Source of the DNA: Thiocapsa marina 5811
Lineage (GTDB): Bacteria > Pseudomonadota > Gammaproteobacteria > Chromatiales > Chromatiaceae
Direction: 5' to 3'
Length of the DNA stretch: 64,000 nt
Assembly: GCF_000223985.1 (NCBI RefSeq)
Contig: NZ_AFWV01000010.1
Span: 62,001 to 126,000, forward strand
Shown: positions 43,910-53,212 of the stretch, in pieces
Layout of the letters: each line of letters opens with the position of its first letter
Numbering within the stretch: the first letter of the stretch is position 1
The notes under the pieces: generated by a model
Database searches by the model: none
What the model saw: the letters and a program-made list of their open reading frames with translations, nothing else
What the model was told of the DNA's origin: nothing
Position numbers and translations under genes: made by a program

Positions 43910-45151
43910 TTATTCGTCCCATTCCTCCCCGTATTGCGCCGGTGCCTCGCCATGGCTTTCCAGGATGAGCGGTGCCGGAGGTAAGAATCCGGCCTCGGGG
44001 CGCTCGGCGACGATTTCGAATGTCCAGGCATCGCCGAAGTCGAACAGGAACTCGATGCGCTGGCCCTCGGTCAGCGAGAGCTCGCCGATACGCACCTCGT
44101 CGGCCACCGCGTTGTCCGTCTCTCCCTCAAGATCGGCGTGGTCGATCTCGACCGTCTGGCCGTAACGGTCCTGATAGCTGAAGCGATACAGATGGTCTTC
44201 ATCGAAATCGAACGCGGTCAGAATCGTCGAGGCCAGCGCGGCAAGGTCGGTCTCGCCTCCGCAGCGGATCCGCCGCCAGCAGGGCGCTCCGAGCGACACC
44301 TTGAACTGGTGCGCTCCCGGCTGAAAGTCGGCTTCAGGGGACTCGAGATCATGTCGCCATTCCGGCAGCGCGGGACGGATGGAGCGGCTCCAGTCCTCGA
44401 ATGCAGCACTCGGATCGAACACCCAATCGAGACTCAGCTCCGCTGCGAGGGCCGCGACCTCGGTCGTGCTCGCCTGATGTCGGGCGTCCAAGACCGAACT
44501 CAGCAGGGTCCGGCCCCAAGGGAGCAGGGTGATCGCGCCGGGACGCCATCCTTGCCCCTCTTCCGGGGGCATCACCTGGATCTCGAACAGCCCGAAGAGC
44601 TCAAAAAGGGCTAGATTGACGAGGCCGGGGCGATATTTCAGGCTGATGATCGCATCCGGGTGCTCGATGTGCGGACAGCCCCTGGTCAGACACTGTTTGG
44701 CGAAGTCGATGACTTGAGCCGCCAGATCGCCGCTCCAACTTATCCGTTCGCCGATCATGGCGTTATTCCCGCGCCCCCACCAGGCCTTGAGTAAGGCGAA
44801 GTAGCGTTCGGTATCGTTGAGCGCCGACCAGGCGTTCAGCATCGCCGGATCAAGAACCAGACGTGGCGGTTTAGCGACGGCATCGATCTGGCCCAGGCCG
44901 CTGGCGCGCAACAGGAGATAGAGCCCGCCGATGACAGGGTAAGACTTCTGCATGGTGCGCTTCAGCCCCAGCCTGACCGGTTTGGCGAGACCCTGGTTGA
45001 TCGCCTCCAGCGAGGTCGAGGCAAAGGCGTGCTTCGGCGACAGCGCGAGTCCCCGATCGCCGATCAGCTCCAGCAGACGATCGAAATCCGCCAACAGGGT
45101 GCCGGCCGCGCGTGGATCGAAGGTGTGACTGTCGAGTGAAAGCGTGCTCAT
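43910..45151 (-). CDS. pRiA4b ORF-3-like domain protein
   Basis: A 413-residue protein. The C-terminal part (about 280-390: HQFKVSLGAPCWRRIRCGGE, LTAFDFDEDHLYRFSYQDRY, LSLTEGQRIEFLFDFGDAWT) is the plasmid pRiA4b ORF-3 domain, found in passenger genes of IS elements and many chromosomal accessory genes. The N-terminal 270 residues are helical and not recognised. The function is unknown. It lies in an accessory patch between Uma2 and DUF29/IS630 genes. Confidence 0.82.
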   Translation of the reverse strand: MSTLSLDSHTFDPRAAGTLLADFDRLLELIGDRGLALSPKHAFASTSLEAINQGLAKPVRLGLKRTMQKSYPVIGGLYLLLRASGLGQIDAVAKPPRLVLDPAMLNAWSALNDTERYFALLKAWWGRGNNAMIGERISWSGDLAAQVIDFAKQCLTRGCPHIEHPDAIISLKYRPGLVNLALFELFGLFEIQVMPPEEGQGWRPGAITLLPWGRTLLSSVLDARHQASTTEVAALAAELSLDWVFDPSAAFEDWSRSIRPALPEWRHDLESPEADFQPGAHQFKVSLGAPCWRRIRCGGETDLAALASTILTAFDFDEDHLYRFSYQDRYGQTVEIDHADLEGETDNAVADEVRIGELSLTEGQRIEFLFDFGDAWTFEIVAERPEAGFLPPAPLILESHGEAPAQYGEEWDE

Positions 45152-45240
45152 GTGAAGGCCGTCGGTAGAGACGTCCCGCTCAATCCCTGACCGAATGAGC
45201 GGTAAGTCTATTGGTCTTAACGAATCCGGTTACCTTGTCG

Positions 45241-45681
45241 CTATTCCGGCCAATAGTCGTCATCAAACAGATCCGCCTCGCTGAAAGGACAGACCGTTAG
45301 AAACAGGCTCGCATCGATACCCGTTTCCCGGGTCGCGATGCGGAGCGCATCCGGGTATGCCTCCTGGATCGCTTCGGGCACGAATGGCTTAAGGCTGGGG
45401 CTCAGCCGGATCTCGCGCGCGATCTGGACCCGCTGCTCGACGATCGATCCGCGCCGGCTTGCCGAGCGCTTCGTGGCTTGATACCGCCACTTCAGCAGGT
45501 GGGCGATGAGGACTATCAGCCGGCTGACCAGCTCGTAGCGCTCTCTGCGTCCCATGGCCTCAAGCTCCTCGGCAAGCAGATCGGTATCGATGTCCTGCAA
45601 CCGCCCTTGCAGCAGCAGGGCCGCTTGCGCCTCGATCCAGGCGCAGAAGTCGTCGCGATAAAGACTGGTCATGGCAGGCAT
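45241..45681 (-). CDS. DUF29 family protein (copy 2)
   Basis: A 146-residue DUF29 protein (or 143 from a Met at 45672): SLYRDDFCAWIEAQAALLLQ, DLLAEELEAMGRRERYELVS, VLIAHLLKWRYQ, and the family ending (CPFSEADLFDDDYWPE). Only moderately similar to the copies at 4791 and 56219 outside the motifs, so the three are old paralogues or separate gains, not recent duplicates. Function unknown. Confidence 0.88.
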   Translation of the reverse strand: MPAMTSLYRDDFCAWIEAQAALLLQGRLQDIDTDLLAEELEAMGRRERYELVSRLIVLIAHLLKWRYQATKRSASRRGSIVEQRVQIAREIRLSPSLKPFVPEAIQEAYPDALRIATRETGIDASLFLTVCPFSEADLFDDDYWPE

Positions 45682-45880
45682 GAACGTTCCCTCGGCGGCC
45701 GTGGGTGGGTGTGGGTTGCAGCGTAAGCCGCCTTCGCCGGCCTTTCGAGCGAGAAGCCAGCGGGTGTCGCACGTTAAGCGTCCAGTCTAGCGGCTCTGTT
45801 CGGCCATGGCCACGACGGTCCGGCTGATGGCCCCGAGCCTCCGCCGCGAAGCCTAACCCGAATTGCGATCTGTCTATATA

Positions 45881-46981
45881 CTCAGCAAATGCGCGAGTTT
45901 CGGCACTTTCACTCGCCGACAATCGCGAAGTTCTCGGTCAACAACGAGCGCATCTGATCACGATACAGATGCGAGTTGTCGAAGAACGCTTCGCAAGCGC
46001 TCCGAAAATCGCCGAACGATTCATAATAGCGATTATAGAGCGTCGTTTTCTTGAAGAGCTTCCATAATCGCTCGATCGGATTCAAATTCGGGGCATACGG
46101 AGGAAGAAACACCAGCTTGATGCGCGAATCCTCGAGGTACGCCTGGACGGCTTTCGATCGGTAATAGCGCGCGTTGTCGCAGATCACGTAAATGCACGCG
46201 GCGTAGGCATAGGCCAACAGCAGCTGATCGAACAGTGCGATGGTTGAGTCGGCGTTGATGGTGTCATCGTAGCGCACCACCGGCTCCATCCGCTCCAAGT
46301 CGATGGCGCCGTTGATGTTGAGGCGCTGCCGCCCGCTGTTGGAACGCACCTCGTGGTCTTTGCCGCGCTTGATCCAGCCGTAGCCCAGCACCGGATTGTG
46401 CTGTAGATGCACGGCATCCATGAACACGATGACGTCGTTCGGGCCTTTGTTTTTCTTCAGTTCTTCGTACTTGGCGAGAAACGAGCGCTGGGCCTGCGGG
46501 TCGGCCTTGCCGGGGACGAGCTTTGGCTTCTTGTAGACGAACCCGAGGCGATGCAGCAAGGCCGTCATGCCGCTGGGGGTGTAGCTGACCTTGAACTCGG
46601 CTTCGACCCACGCCGCGATGTCGTTGGCCGAGAGGTAGAGGTGTTCCTGAAGATGCAGATCGAGCCGATCGAGTTGCGCGTCGCTCAACAGGACATCGCT
46701 GCCGCGATACTCGACCTTGAGCAACGCGTCCAGTCCACCGGCGCGATAGCGCTTGAAGTGAGTGCGCACCGTATTGGGGTCGACCAGCAGGGCCTCGGCA
46801 ATGTCCTCGGCTCGCCAGCCGGAGGCGAGGAGGATGACGGCTTTGATGCGATCGGCCTCGCGCTGGTCGCGCGTGCGCCGGTGTGCGGCCCGCAACTGCG
46901 TCAGTTCGTCCGATGTAAGGGTGTAGTCGACCATGGCGGCAATGATAGCGAAGCTTCAGGATCTTGCGCTAGACTCCTGAG
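45881..46981. mobile_element. IS630-family insertion sequence (borders approximate)
   Basis: A transposase gene is enclosed by imperfect terminal inverted repeats: CTCAGCAAATGCGCGAGTTT at the left (45881-45900) and, read on the minus strand from the right, CTCAGGAGTCTAGCGCAAGA (46981-46962). The identity is limited to CTCAG, GCGC and AG blocks, and the TA duplication expected for IS630 is not clear, so the exact ends may differ by some bases. Confidence 0.55.
45909..46934 (-). CDS. IS630 family transposase
   Basis: A 341-residue transposase with an N-terminal HTH region (QREADRIKAVILLASGWRAE, DPNTVRTHFKRYRAGGLDAL), a winged-helix segment, and a DDE domain with Asp173 (VFMDAVH), Asp253 (ICDNARYY) and Glu288 (NLNPIERLWK), the D-D spacing and 34-residue D-E gap of IS630. 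The gene is complete with no frameshift, so the element may be active. It is the only full-length IS in the window. Confidence 0.95.
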   Translation of the reverse strand: MVDYTLTSDELTQLRAAHRRTRDQREADRIKAVILLASGWRAEDIAEALLVDPNTVRTHFKRYRAGGLDALLKVEYRGSDVLLSDAQLDRLDLHLQEHLYLSANDIAAWVEAEFKVSYTPSGMTALLHRLGFVYKKPKLVPGKADPQAQRSFLAKYEELKKNKGPNDVIVFMDAVHLQHNPVLGYGWIKRGKDHEVRSNSGRQRLNINGAIDLERMEPVVRYDDTINADSTIALFDQLLLAYAYAACIYVICDNARYYRSKAVQAYLEDSRIKLVFLPPYAPNLNPIERLWKLFKKTTLYNRYYESFGDFRSACEAFFDNSHLYRDQMRSLLTENFAIVGE

Positions 46982-46997
46982 AGAAAAACTCAGATGA

Positions 46998-47018
46998 GAC
47001 CGGTATAGCATACCGGTC
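46998..47018. repeat. 9-bp-arm palindrome beside the IS630 copy
   Basis: GACCGGTATAGCATACCGGTC is a perfect inverted repeat with an AGC centre, 16 bp from the IS end. It could be a target-like palindrome or an operator; nothing else supports either. Confidence 0.4.
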
Positions 47019-47199
47019 AACCCGCTACCCGACGAGCTTCCTTTTTCGCGGCCTCGGGGATTCGCACAATGAACTTGACAACAACGGCCTGACTGATCGA
47101 AAGCGCGATGGCGCACCCGAGCGCAGCTTTTGGTGTATTACGTTCGGCTGAGCATCGGCCGCGCCGTAGCCTGTAACCCCAGGGACGGCGGCGATCAAG

Positions 47200-49521
47200 A
47201 TGAATCTCGATGAGGGTAGAGTGATGGTGCCGTTTTGGACAATAGAGACGGCTCGAGGGAACGGCTTATTTGGTCCGCCGGTTGCCAATCAAGATCTCCT
47301 GCTGCTCACCCTCGCCTGGCTTTTGGCATCCCTGCCCTGGGTCCTCGGCGATCACTTCATCCCCTACGACTCGGTCGGTGAGTTCTATCCACAATCCCGT
47401 TTCGTAGTCGACTCGATTCGGCACGGCGACTGGCCTTGGTGGAACCCTTACCAATACTCCGGCCTTCCGGTTCTGGGTGATCCACAAAACATGCTCTTCA
47501 CTCTGCATACGCTCGTGGGGACGCTTCTTGGGCCGGGATACACGTTGCAAGCGTTCGACCTGGTCACCTTGGTCCATCCCTTCATCGGCGGGTTGGCAAT
47601 CTACGCGATCGGCTCGTCGCGCGGCGTTCCGAGGGTCTGGCTTCTCTCGGCGGCTTTGGTCTTCATGCTGGGTGGAGTGGCGACCAGTCGACTCCAGCAT
47701 GTGCCTCAGATAATCGCCTACGGCTTGTTGCCGGTCTTGCTCTGGCTCTTATTGATGCTTGAATCCAAGCCCGCGATCGGGCGTGCAATGCTACTCGGGC
47801 TATCGGGGGCGATTTGGGCTGCCAACGCCAATCAAGTTGTTTTCCTCGGCGGACTTCTGTTGGCCGTGTTCGCAGTGTTGACGGTTGCGCGATCCGAAAA
47901 CCGGCTGCGCCTCGCTGCAATGTACGGCGTCGCCGCATCTGTATCCCTTGCGCTTCTCGCGCCTGTTTACTCAGCGATCATCGAGATCATCGCCCTGTCG
48001 ACACGGAGCGATTTCACGCTAACTGACTCCGCGCACCCGTCTTTTTCACCAATAGTGTTTGCGAGCCTATTTTTCCCTGCATTGTTCGGAAATTTAAACG
48101 GCAAGATCTGGAGCGTCACGGATATCACGCAGGATTTTTTATATATCGGAATTATTCCAATTTCACTGTATCTGCTGGCGTTCTTCAGCTGCATGCGTTG
48201 GAGGACCACGGCCGTTCTGACATGGCTTACGCTTCTGCTATTCTTCGTGCTCTTTTCCTTGGGTGTCAAAACACCCCTTTATCCGTTCTTGTTTAATCAT
48301 ATTCCCGGCTTTGATTTCTTTAGACGACCGGTCGACGCCGCTTATCTTCTGAACCTCCTTTTCGCGTTGGGTTTGTTGGTGATCGGGCGGGAAACTGCTC
48401 GATCTACAGCGCTTCCATGCGGCGACACAGGACACCAATTGTCGGCTAGCAGTCGACATCTTCTGTTCGCTATAGCTCTATCCATCCCTTTACTGGCATT
48501 CGTTCTTGGAGCCGCGGCGCAATCGAAAGACGCGTTGCCCGTGCTCTTGGAAAATTACGGCTGGTTGGTGGTTCGAGTCGGTTTATTCGCAATCCTGCTC
48601 TGGTGGATAAAGAAGCAGCTTACGAGTCCGAATCGGTCTTTCTGGATCCTGATTGTGGCTGGGATCTTCTTCGCCGTGGACCTCGGCGCAGCCGGTCGCT
48701 ACAGTGGTTTATTCTCTCAACGCTATTCAAAAATAGCCCTCGCCAGGGCCTATCAGCACACACAGCCTCCCGAATCGAATTCGCTAGACGCTTGGCTGCA
48801 ATCGAATACGGCACCTTGGGCGCGTGTCGAGATCATCGGCGGCGGTGAATCCATGGGCCATTCGAGCGTCGCTCGATGGTACAATACGCAAGGATACAAC
48901 CCAATTCAGTTAAGACGCTATGCCGAACAGATCGGGTCTTTTGTAACCTTCAACGAACCACGTACCTTTGTCGATGGCTCGGAAGGCCCCCTTGACCAAC
49001 GTTTCGACGTCCTTGGACTCCGCTACGTCGCTTTTATGACCAAGTGGGCTCAAGCGTCCGAGAAAGACCCTTCGCCTGCGTCGGAGCAGGCCCGGCGATA
49101 TCGGGACGAACTCGCCAGCGGAGGCGCCAGAAAGCTCTTCTCCGATGACCGATACGAGGTGTGGGAGCGACCAGGCGCGTCACGTTGGCTCGCTGTGTCC
49201 GACTCGGCCTCGATCGACGGGCTGGAATCCGCGCCCTGCGAAGTCGAGGAGTTCTGCAATACGCGTCTCACGATCAAGTGTCGATCACCGGTGGAGACGA
49301 CATTGGTGATCGGCGAAGTGTATGCGCCGGGTTGGTTTGCCTGCGTCAACGGCACGCCAACGCCGATTGAGCCGTTCGCCGATCTGTTTCGGGCCGTAAC
49401 CCTCCCTGCGGGTCCGTCGACTATTTCCATGACCTATCACCCGGTACCCTTCTTGCGGCATTTCGGGTGCAGCAACGGTTTGTTTATCGCACGACCGGAC
49501 CTCCCGCTGTCGGGAGAATAG
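47200..49521 (+). CDS. YfhO-like polytopic membrane protein
   Basis: A 773-residue protein with about 12-13 membrane helices followed by a periplasmic C-terminal domain (about 560-770) rich in beta structure. The first periplasmic loop carries a YDSVGEFYPQSRFV and WPWWNPYQYSGLPVLGDPQN pattern typical of GT-C-fold, YfhO-like proteins, which are thought to transfer sugars from lipid carriers to polymers or proteins. The donor and acceptor are unknown. A+T content is higher than in its neighbours. A second in-frame Met (VMVPFWTIE) eight codons on is also possible as start. Confidence 0.78.
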   Translation: MNLDEGRVMVPFWTIETARGNGLFGPPVANQDLLLLTLAWLLASLPWVLGDHFIPYDSVGEFYPQSRFVVDSIRHGDWPWWNPYQYSGLPVLGDPQNMLFTLHTLVGTLLGPGYTLQAFDLVTLVHPFIGGLAIYAIGSSRGVPRVWLLSAALVFMLGGVATSRLQHVPQIIAYGLLPVLLWLLLMLESKPAIGRAMLLGLSGAIWAANANQVVFLGGLLLAVFAVLTVARSENRLRLAAMYGVAASVSLALLAPVYSAIIEIIALSTRSDFTLTDSAHPSFSPIVFASLFFPALFGNLNGKIWSVTDITQDFLYIGIIPISLYLLAFFSCMRWRTTAVLTWLTLLLFFVLFSLGVKTPLYPFLFNHIPGFDFFRRPVDAAYLLNLLFALGLLVIGRETARSTALPCGDTGHQLSASSRHLLFAIALSIPLLAFVLGAAAQSKDALPVLLENYGWLVVRVGLFAILLWWIKKQLTSPNRSFWILIVAGIFFAVDLGAAGRYSGLFSQRYSKIALARAYQHTQPPESNSLDAWLQSNTAPWARVEIIGGGESMGHSSVARWYNTQGYNPIQLRRYAEQIGSFVTFNEPRTFVDGSEGPLDQRFDVLGLRYVAFMTKWAQASEKDPSPASEQARRYRDELASGGARKLFSDDRYEVWERPGASRWLAVSDSASIDGLESAPCEVEEFCNTRLTIKCRSPVETTLVIGEVYAPGWFACVNGTPTPIEPFADLFRAVTLPAGPSTISMTYHPVPFLRHFGCSNGLFIARPDLPLSGE

Positions 49522-49558
49522 CCCAACACCCAGGATCGAACATAAAGGCCATGCGCCA

Positions 49559-49942
49559 TCAAGCGGACCCCTCCGGGAGTCCATCCTCGTTGCCGTACTC
49601 GCTCGCCCGCCGCGCATCCCCGCGCACCTTCTCAGCCGGATAGCGCACTGCGTTGATGGCGATCTTCTCGTCGGCGGCGGCGAGCAGATCGATGTCCAGG
49701 CGTTTGGACAAGCGCACCAGATAGATGAGAATGTCGGCCAGTTCGTGCGCCACCTGCCGCTTTTTCTCCGGGTCCAGTGCGGCGCTCTGTTGCTCGGTCA
49801 GCCATTGAAAATGTTCGAGCAGCTCGCCGGCCTCCCCTGCAAGGGCCATGGCGAGGTTCTTGGGCGAGTGGAATTGTTCCCAGTCGCGCTCGCGGGCGAA
49901 CGCGAGCACCCGTGCGTTGAGCCGCTCCAGGCTATCCGGCAT
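49559..49942 (-). CDS. MazG-like nucleotide pyrophosphohydrolase
   Basis: A 127-residue all-alpha NTP pyrophosphatase of the MazG-like/dCTPase group: Glu37 and Glu40 ([14 protein letters not shown]) and Glu67 and Asp70 ([14 protein letters not shown]) form the magnesium site. Members clean non-canonical (d)NTPs such as modified dCTP. Its start overlaps the end of argH by 11 bp on the same strand, so the two are cotranscribed. Confidence 0.88.
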   Translation of the reverse strand: MPDSLERLNARVLAFARERDWEQFHSPKNLAMALAGEAGELLEHFQWLTEQQSAALDPEKKRQVAHELADILIYLVRLSKRLDIDLLAAADEKIAINAVRYPAEKVRGDARRASEYGNEDGLPEGSA

Positions 49943-51347
49943 CCGGGACTCCTGCGTCGGCCAAGCGGGCGCGCGCTCGTCCGATCGCCGCGCGCACTTG
50001 GGCCGGGGCGGTGCCGCCGAGATGATCGCGCGCGGCGACCGAGCCTTCCAGGGTCAGCACGGCGAAGACGTCGTCCTCGATCGCGGGGGAGAATCCGCGC
50101 AGCTCGTCCAGCGTCAGCTCGGCAAGATCCCGACCCTCGCGCACGCCGAGCCCGACCGCCTTGCCGACGATCTCGTGGGCATCGCGGAAGGGGATACCCT
50201 TGCGCACCAGATAGTCGGCGAGATCGGTCGCGGTGCTGAAGCCCTGGGCGGCGGCCGAGCGCATCCGCTCGCGGTTGCAGGCGACCTCGCACATCATCTC
50301 GGCATAGACCTTGAGCGAGCCCTTGAGGTTATCGACGGTGTCGAACAGGGGCTCCTTGTCCTCTTGGTTGTCCTTGTTGTAGGCCAAGGGCTGGCCTTTC
50401 ATGAGGGTCAGCAGTCCCATCAGGTGTCCGAAGATGCGCCCGCTCTTGCCGCGGACCAGCTCGGGCACGTCCGGGTTCTTCTTCTGCGGCATGATGGATG
50501 AGCCGGTACAGAAGCTGTCCGACAGCTCGACGAAGCCGAACTGACTCGACGACCAGAGGATCAGCTCCTCGGAGAAGCGCGACAGGTGCATCATGAGGAT
50601 GGCCGCGGCGGCGGTGAATTCGATCGCGAAATCCCGATCCGACACGGCATCGAGCGAGTTCTCCGCCGGCCGATCGAAGCCGAGCAGCTCGGCGGTGTAG
50701 GCCCGATCGATCGGATAGGTGGTGCCGGCCAGCGCCGCGGCTCCGAGCGGCATGACGTTCATGCGCCGCCGACAATCGGCGAGGCGCCCGCGATCGCGCT
50801 CCAGCATCTCGAACCAGGCCAGCATGTGATGGCCGAAGGTCACGGGTTGTGCGACCTGTAGATGGGTGAAGCCGGGCATGATGGTCTCGGCCTCGCGCTC
50901 GGCCAGATCCACCAAGGCCGACTGAAGCCGTGCTATGGCCGTGCGGATTCGATCGATCTCCTCGCGCAGCCACAGACGAACGTCGGTCGCCACCTGATCG
51001 TTGCGTGAGCGCCCGGTGTGCAGCTTCTTGCCCGCATCGCCGATCAGCTCGGTCAGGGCGGACTCCACGTTCATGTGGACGTCCTCGAGCGGGATCGACC
51101 ACTCGAATGTCCCGGCATCGATACGCTCGCGTACCGATTCCAGCCCGGCGACGATGGAATCGCGCTCCGTGTCGCTGAGGATGCCCCGACGGGCGAGCAT
51201 CGTGGCATGGGCAATCGAGCCCTGAATGTCGTAGCGATAGAGCCGCCGATCGAAGTCGACCGAGGCAGTGAAGGCCTCGACGAAGGCGTCGGTGGGCGCA
51301 TTGAAGCGTCCGGCCCAGGGTTTGGCGGAAGAGCTTGGCTGGTGCAT
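49932..51347 (-). CDS. argH: Argininosuccinate lyase
   Basis: A 471-residue member of the fumarase/aspartase superfamily that makes arginine and fumarate. The signature [11 protein letters not shown] lies at 282-292, with His162 in [14 protein letters not shown] and [12 protein letters not shown] at 111-122. Full length. The divergent gene upstream is an orphan LytTR regulator, where many gammaproteobacteria have the algZ-algR pair. Confidence 0.96.
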   Translation of the reverse strand: MHQPSSSAKPWAGRFNAPTDAFVEAFTASVDFDRRLYRYDIQGSIAHATMLARRGILSDTERDSIVAGLESVRERIDAGTFEWSIPLEDVHMNVESALTELIGDAGKKLHTGRSRNDQVATDVRLWLREEIDRIRTAIARLQSALVDLAEREAETIMPGFTHLQVAQPVTFGHHMLAWFEMLERDRGRLADCRRRMNVMPLGAAALAGTTYPIDRAYTAELLGFDRPAENSLDAVSDRDFAIEFTAAAAILMMHLSRFSEELILWSSSQFGFVELSDSFCTGSSIMPQKKNPDVPELVRGKSGRIFGHLMGLLTLMKGQPLAYNKDNQEDKEPLFDTVDNLKGSLKVYAEMMCEVACNRERMRSAAAQGFSTATDLADYLVRKGIPFRDAHEIVGKAVGLGVREGRDLAELTLDELRGFSPAIEDDVFAVLTLEGSVAARDHLGGTAPAQVRAAIGRARARLADAGVPDAG

Positions 51348-51617
51348 CTGCGGGATCCGAATGGGAGCGATCCGAAGATTCTACACGCTGGCGATGCTGT
51401 GCATGGATCGTGCGCCGGCCTCTCGCGTCAAGCAGACAGCCGACACCGAACACGCGATGTCGGTACCCGATCAATCCCGAGTAAAATGGTCGTAGGCTAT
51501 CTTTAAGCCGAACATCCGCTTTGGTGGAAAGTCGGCCTGAAGATGCGTCTCGCCGGTCCCGAGCGCTTTCTGTTCGACCGAAGAAGCACCATTGTCAAGC
51601 TGGTCCTGACCTAATCC

Positions 51618-52040
51618 ATGGAAAAGGTTATGAACATCCCGGTCGTCGACGATGCAGCACAGGCAGGCGAACAGCCGCTCGATCAAGATCCGTCTCGAAC
51701 TGCCCCGCGGCGCCGGATCAGCGCCCATTACCGAGGCGGGCTGCGGACGGTAGAGATCGAGGATGTCATCTATCTGCGCGCCGAGCACAAATACGTGACG
51801 GTACGTCATATCGATGGCGAGCTCTTGATCGACGAATCGCTGCGCGCATTGGAGCAGGAGTTCGCGGAGCTCTTCCTGCGCATTCATCGCAACGCACTGG
51901 TCGCGCGTGATCGGGTCTGCGGCCTGGAGAAGCGCTCGGACGGAGGCTCCGTCATACAGCTACGCGATTGTGCGGAGCAGCTCCCGATCAGCCGCAGGCA
52001 TCTGCCCGAGGTTCGGCGCTGGATGCGGGGAGACGACTGA
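51618..52040 (+). CDS. Stand-alone LytTR-domain DNA-binding protein (AlgR-like C-terminal half)
   Basis: A 140-residue protein in which residues about 30-137 form a LytTR DNA-binding domain (ISAHYRGGLRTVEIEDVIYL, EHKYVTVRHIDGELLIDESL, LFLRIHRNALVAR, LPISRRHLPEVRRWM). The match is closest to AlgR-type regulators, but there is no receiver domain, and the 270 bp upstream do not encode one in any frame. A second ATG at 51630 has a better ribosome site (GGAAAAGG). It may regulate without phosphorylation or be a remnant of AlgR. Confidence 0.85.
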   Translation: MEKVMNIPVVDDAAQAGEQPLDQDPSRTAPRRRISAHYRGGLRTVEIEDVIYLRAEHKYVTVRHIDGELLIDESLRALEQEFAELFLRIHRNALVARDRVCGLEKRSDGGSVIQLRDCAEQLPISRRHLPEVRRWMRGDD

Positions 52041-52083
52041 ATTCCGTGAATGCTCGAATGACGGCCACTTCCGGTCGCTCGAC

Positions 52084-52959
52084 TCAGACCCCATCGGGCT
52101 GGGAGCGCCGCGTCCACCCCCAATAGAGAGCCGCCAGCAAGCCGATCCAAACCGCAGCCAACCAGCCGATGACGCCGTCGTAGCTGCCGACCAAAAAGGC
52201 GGCCGGGGCATCGGGGTTGCCGTCGGTCACCCGTCGCGTGACCTGAATCACGAAGACCCAACCGGCGTGCAGCCCGATTCCCCATGCAATATGCCCGGTG
52301 CGCTCGCGCACCAGGGCGAGAAAGACCCCGACCATAAAAAGCGCAGCCATCGAGCTTAGATGTTTCCATTGGAAGACGTCGATGAAGACGGCGCCGAACA
52401 TCTGCCATGCACCCGCCCAATCGAAGAGCATACCCTCGGGCAAGGCGCTCGGCTTCATGAAGTGGACCAGCATGTAGAGAAATGCGCTCCATATCACGGC
52501 CGAGTTCACGCCGTCGCGACGACGGATCGCCGTGTAGAGCGCACCGCGGAAGAAGGTCTCCTCCAGAACGCCGATCAACAGCCCGCCGATCAGGGCTTGG
52601 AGTGCCTTTTTCGCCAGATAGGGCCAGAGCTCCAGCTCCGCGTCGGGCACGCGGATCTCCAGCGCGACGAGCACCAACGCGAGCACCGCGAGGATCGCCA
52701 CCCCTTCGACCCAGCCGAGCGCGAGCGCCCGTCGGAAGTCCGGCTTTGGAATGCCGTAACCCAACGCGGTCCGATCCGCCAACTGCAGGCGCTTGAGCAA
52801 GGGCCATAGCCCGAGAAGGATAAAGAGCTGCGCCAAGCGCCCCATGATCCGCTGCGGGTCTTCGTCGAGCCAGCCGGTCGACATCACGGGATAGGTCAGG
52901 AGCGCCCCCAGGAGGAGGCAGACGAAGAGATAGGCGAAAAAGAGTGCGGTCGGGCGCAT
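52084..52959 (-). CDS. CPBP family intramembrane metalloprotease
   Basis: A 291-residue protein with about eight membrane helices and the CPBP (CAAX protease/bacteriocin-processing) motifs EETFFRG (133-139), LYMLVHF with His166, and a later GLHAGWVF. Such proteases process prenylated proteins in eukaryotes and act in bacteriocin immunity or envelope control in bacteria. The Met at 52959 starts the first membrane helix; 92 upstream in-frame codons lie in the intergenic region. Divergent from asnB. Confidence 0.88.
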   Translation of the reverse strand: MRPTALFFAYLFVCLLLGALLTYPVMSTGWLDEDPQRIMGRLAQLFILLGLWPLLKRLQLADRTALGYGIPKPDFRRALALGWVEGVAILAVLALVLVALEIRVPDAELELWPYLAKKALQALIGGLLIGVLEETFFRGALYTAIRRRDGVNSAVIWSAFLYMLVHFMKPSALPEGMLFDWAGAWQMFGAVFIDVFQWKHLSSMAALFMVGVFLALVRERTGHIAWGIGLHAGWVFVIQVTRRVTDGNPDAPAAFLVGSYDGVIGWLAAVWIGLLAALYWGWTRRSQPDGV

Positions 52960-53212
52960 CGGCGGGATCGGAAATTCCGCCAGTCTACTGACAGGATCCC
53001 GCCACGAACAAGCCCCGACAGATCCCGACCGGCGATACAGCCGATCGAATCCCGCACGCAGCTTGTCAGCGTCCGGCCCGTCGTTCGACAATGAGGGCAC
53101 ATCCAGCGGGGTCTTGCACCCGCTCCGCGCCCGCAGGCTCCTGCCCGGGCCCACCGAGCCATCCGATGCCGCAGGTCTCGACCCGACCATCCGATCCGAA
53201 GGCGACCCGCTG

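Noticed and set aside
46998-47018. Palindrome considered as the right end of IS630
   Set aside because: It has no counterpart at the left side, and the CTCAG-type inverted ends lie inside it.
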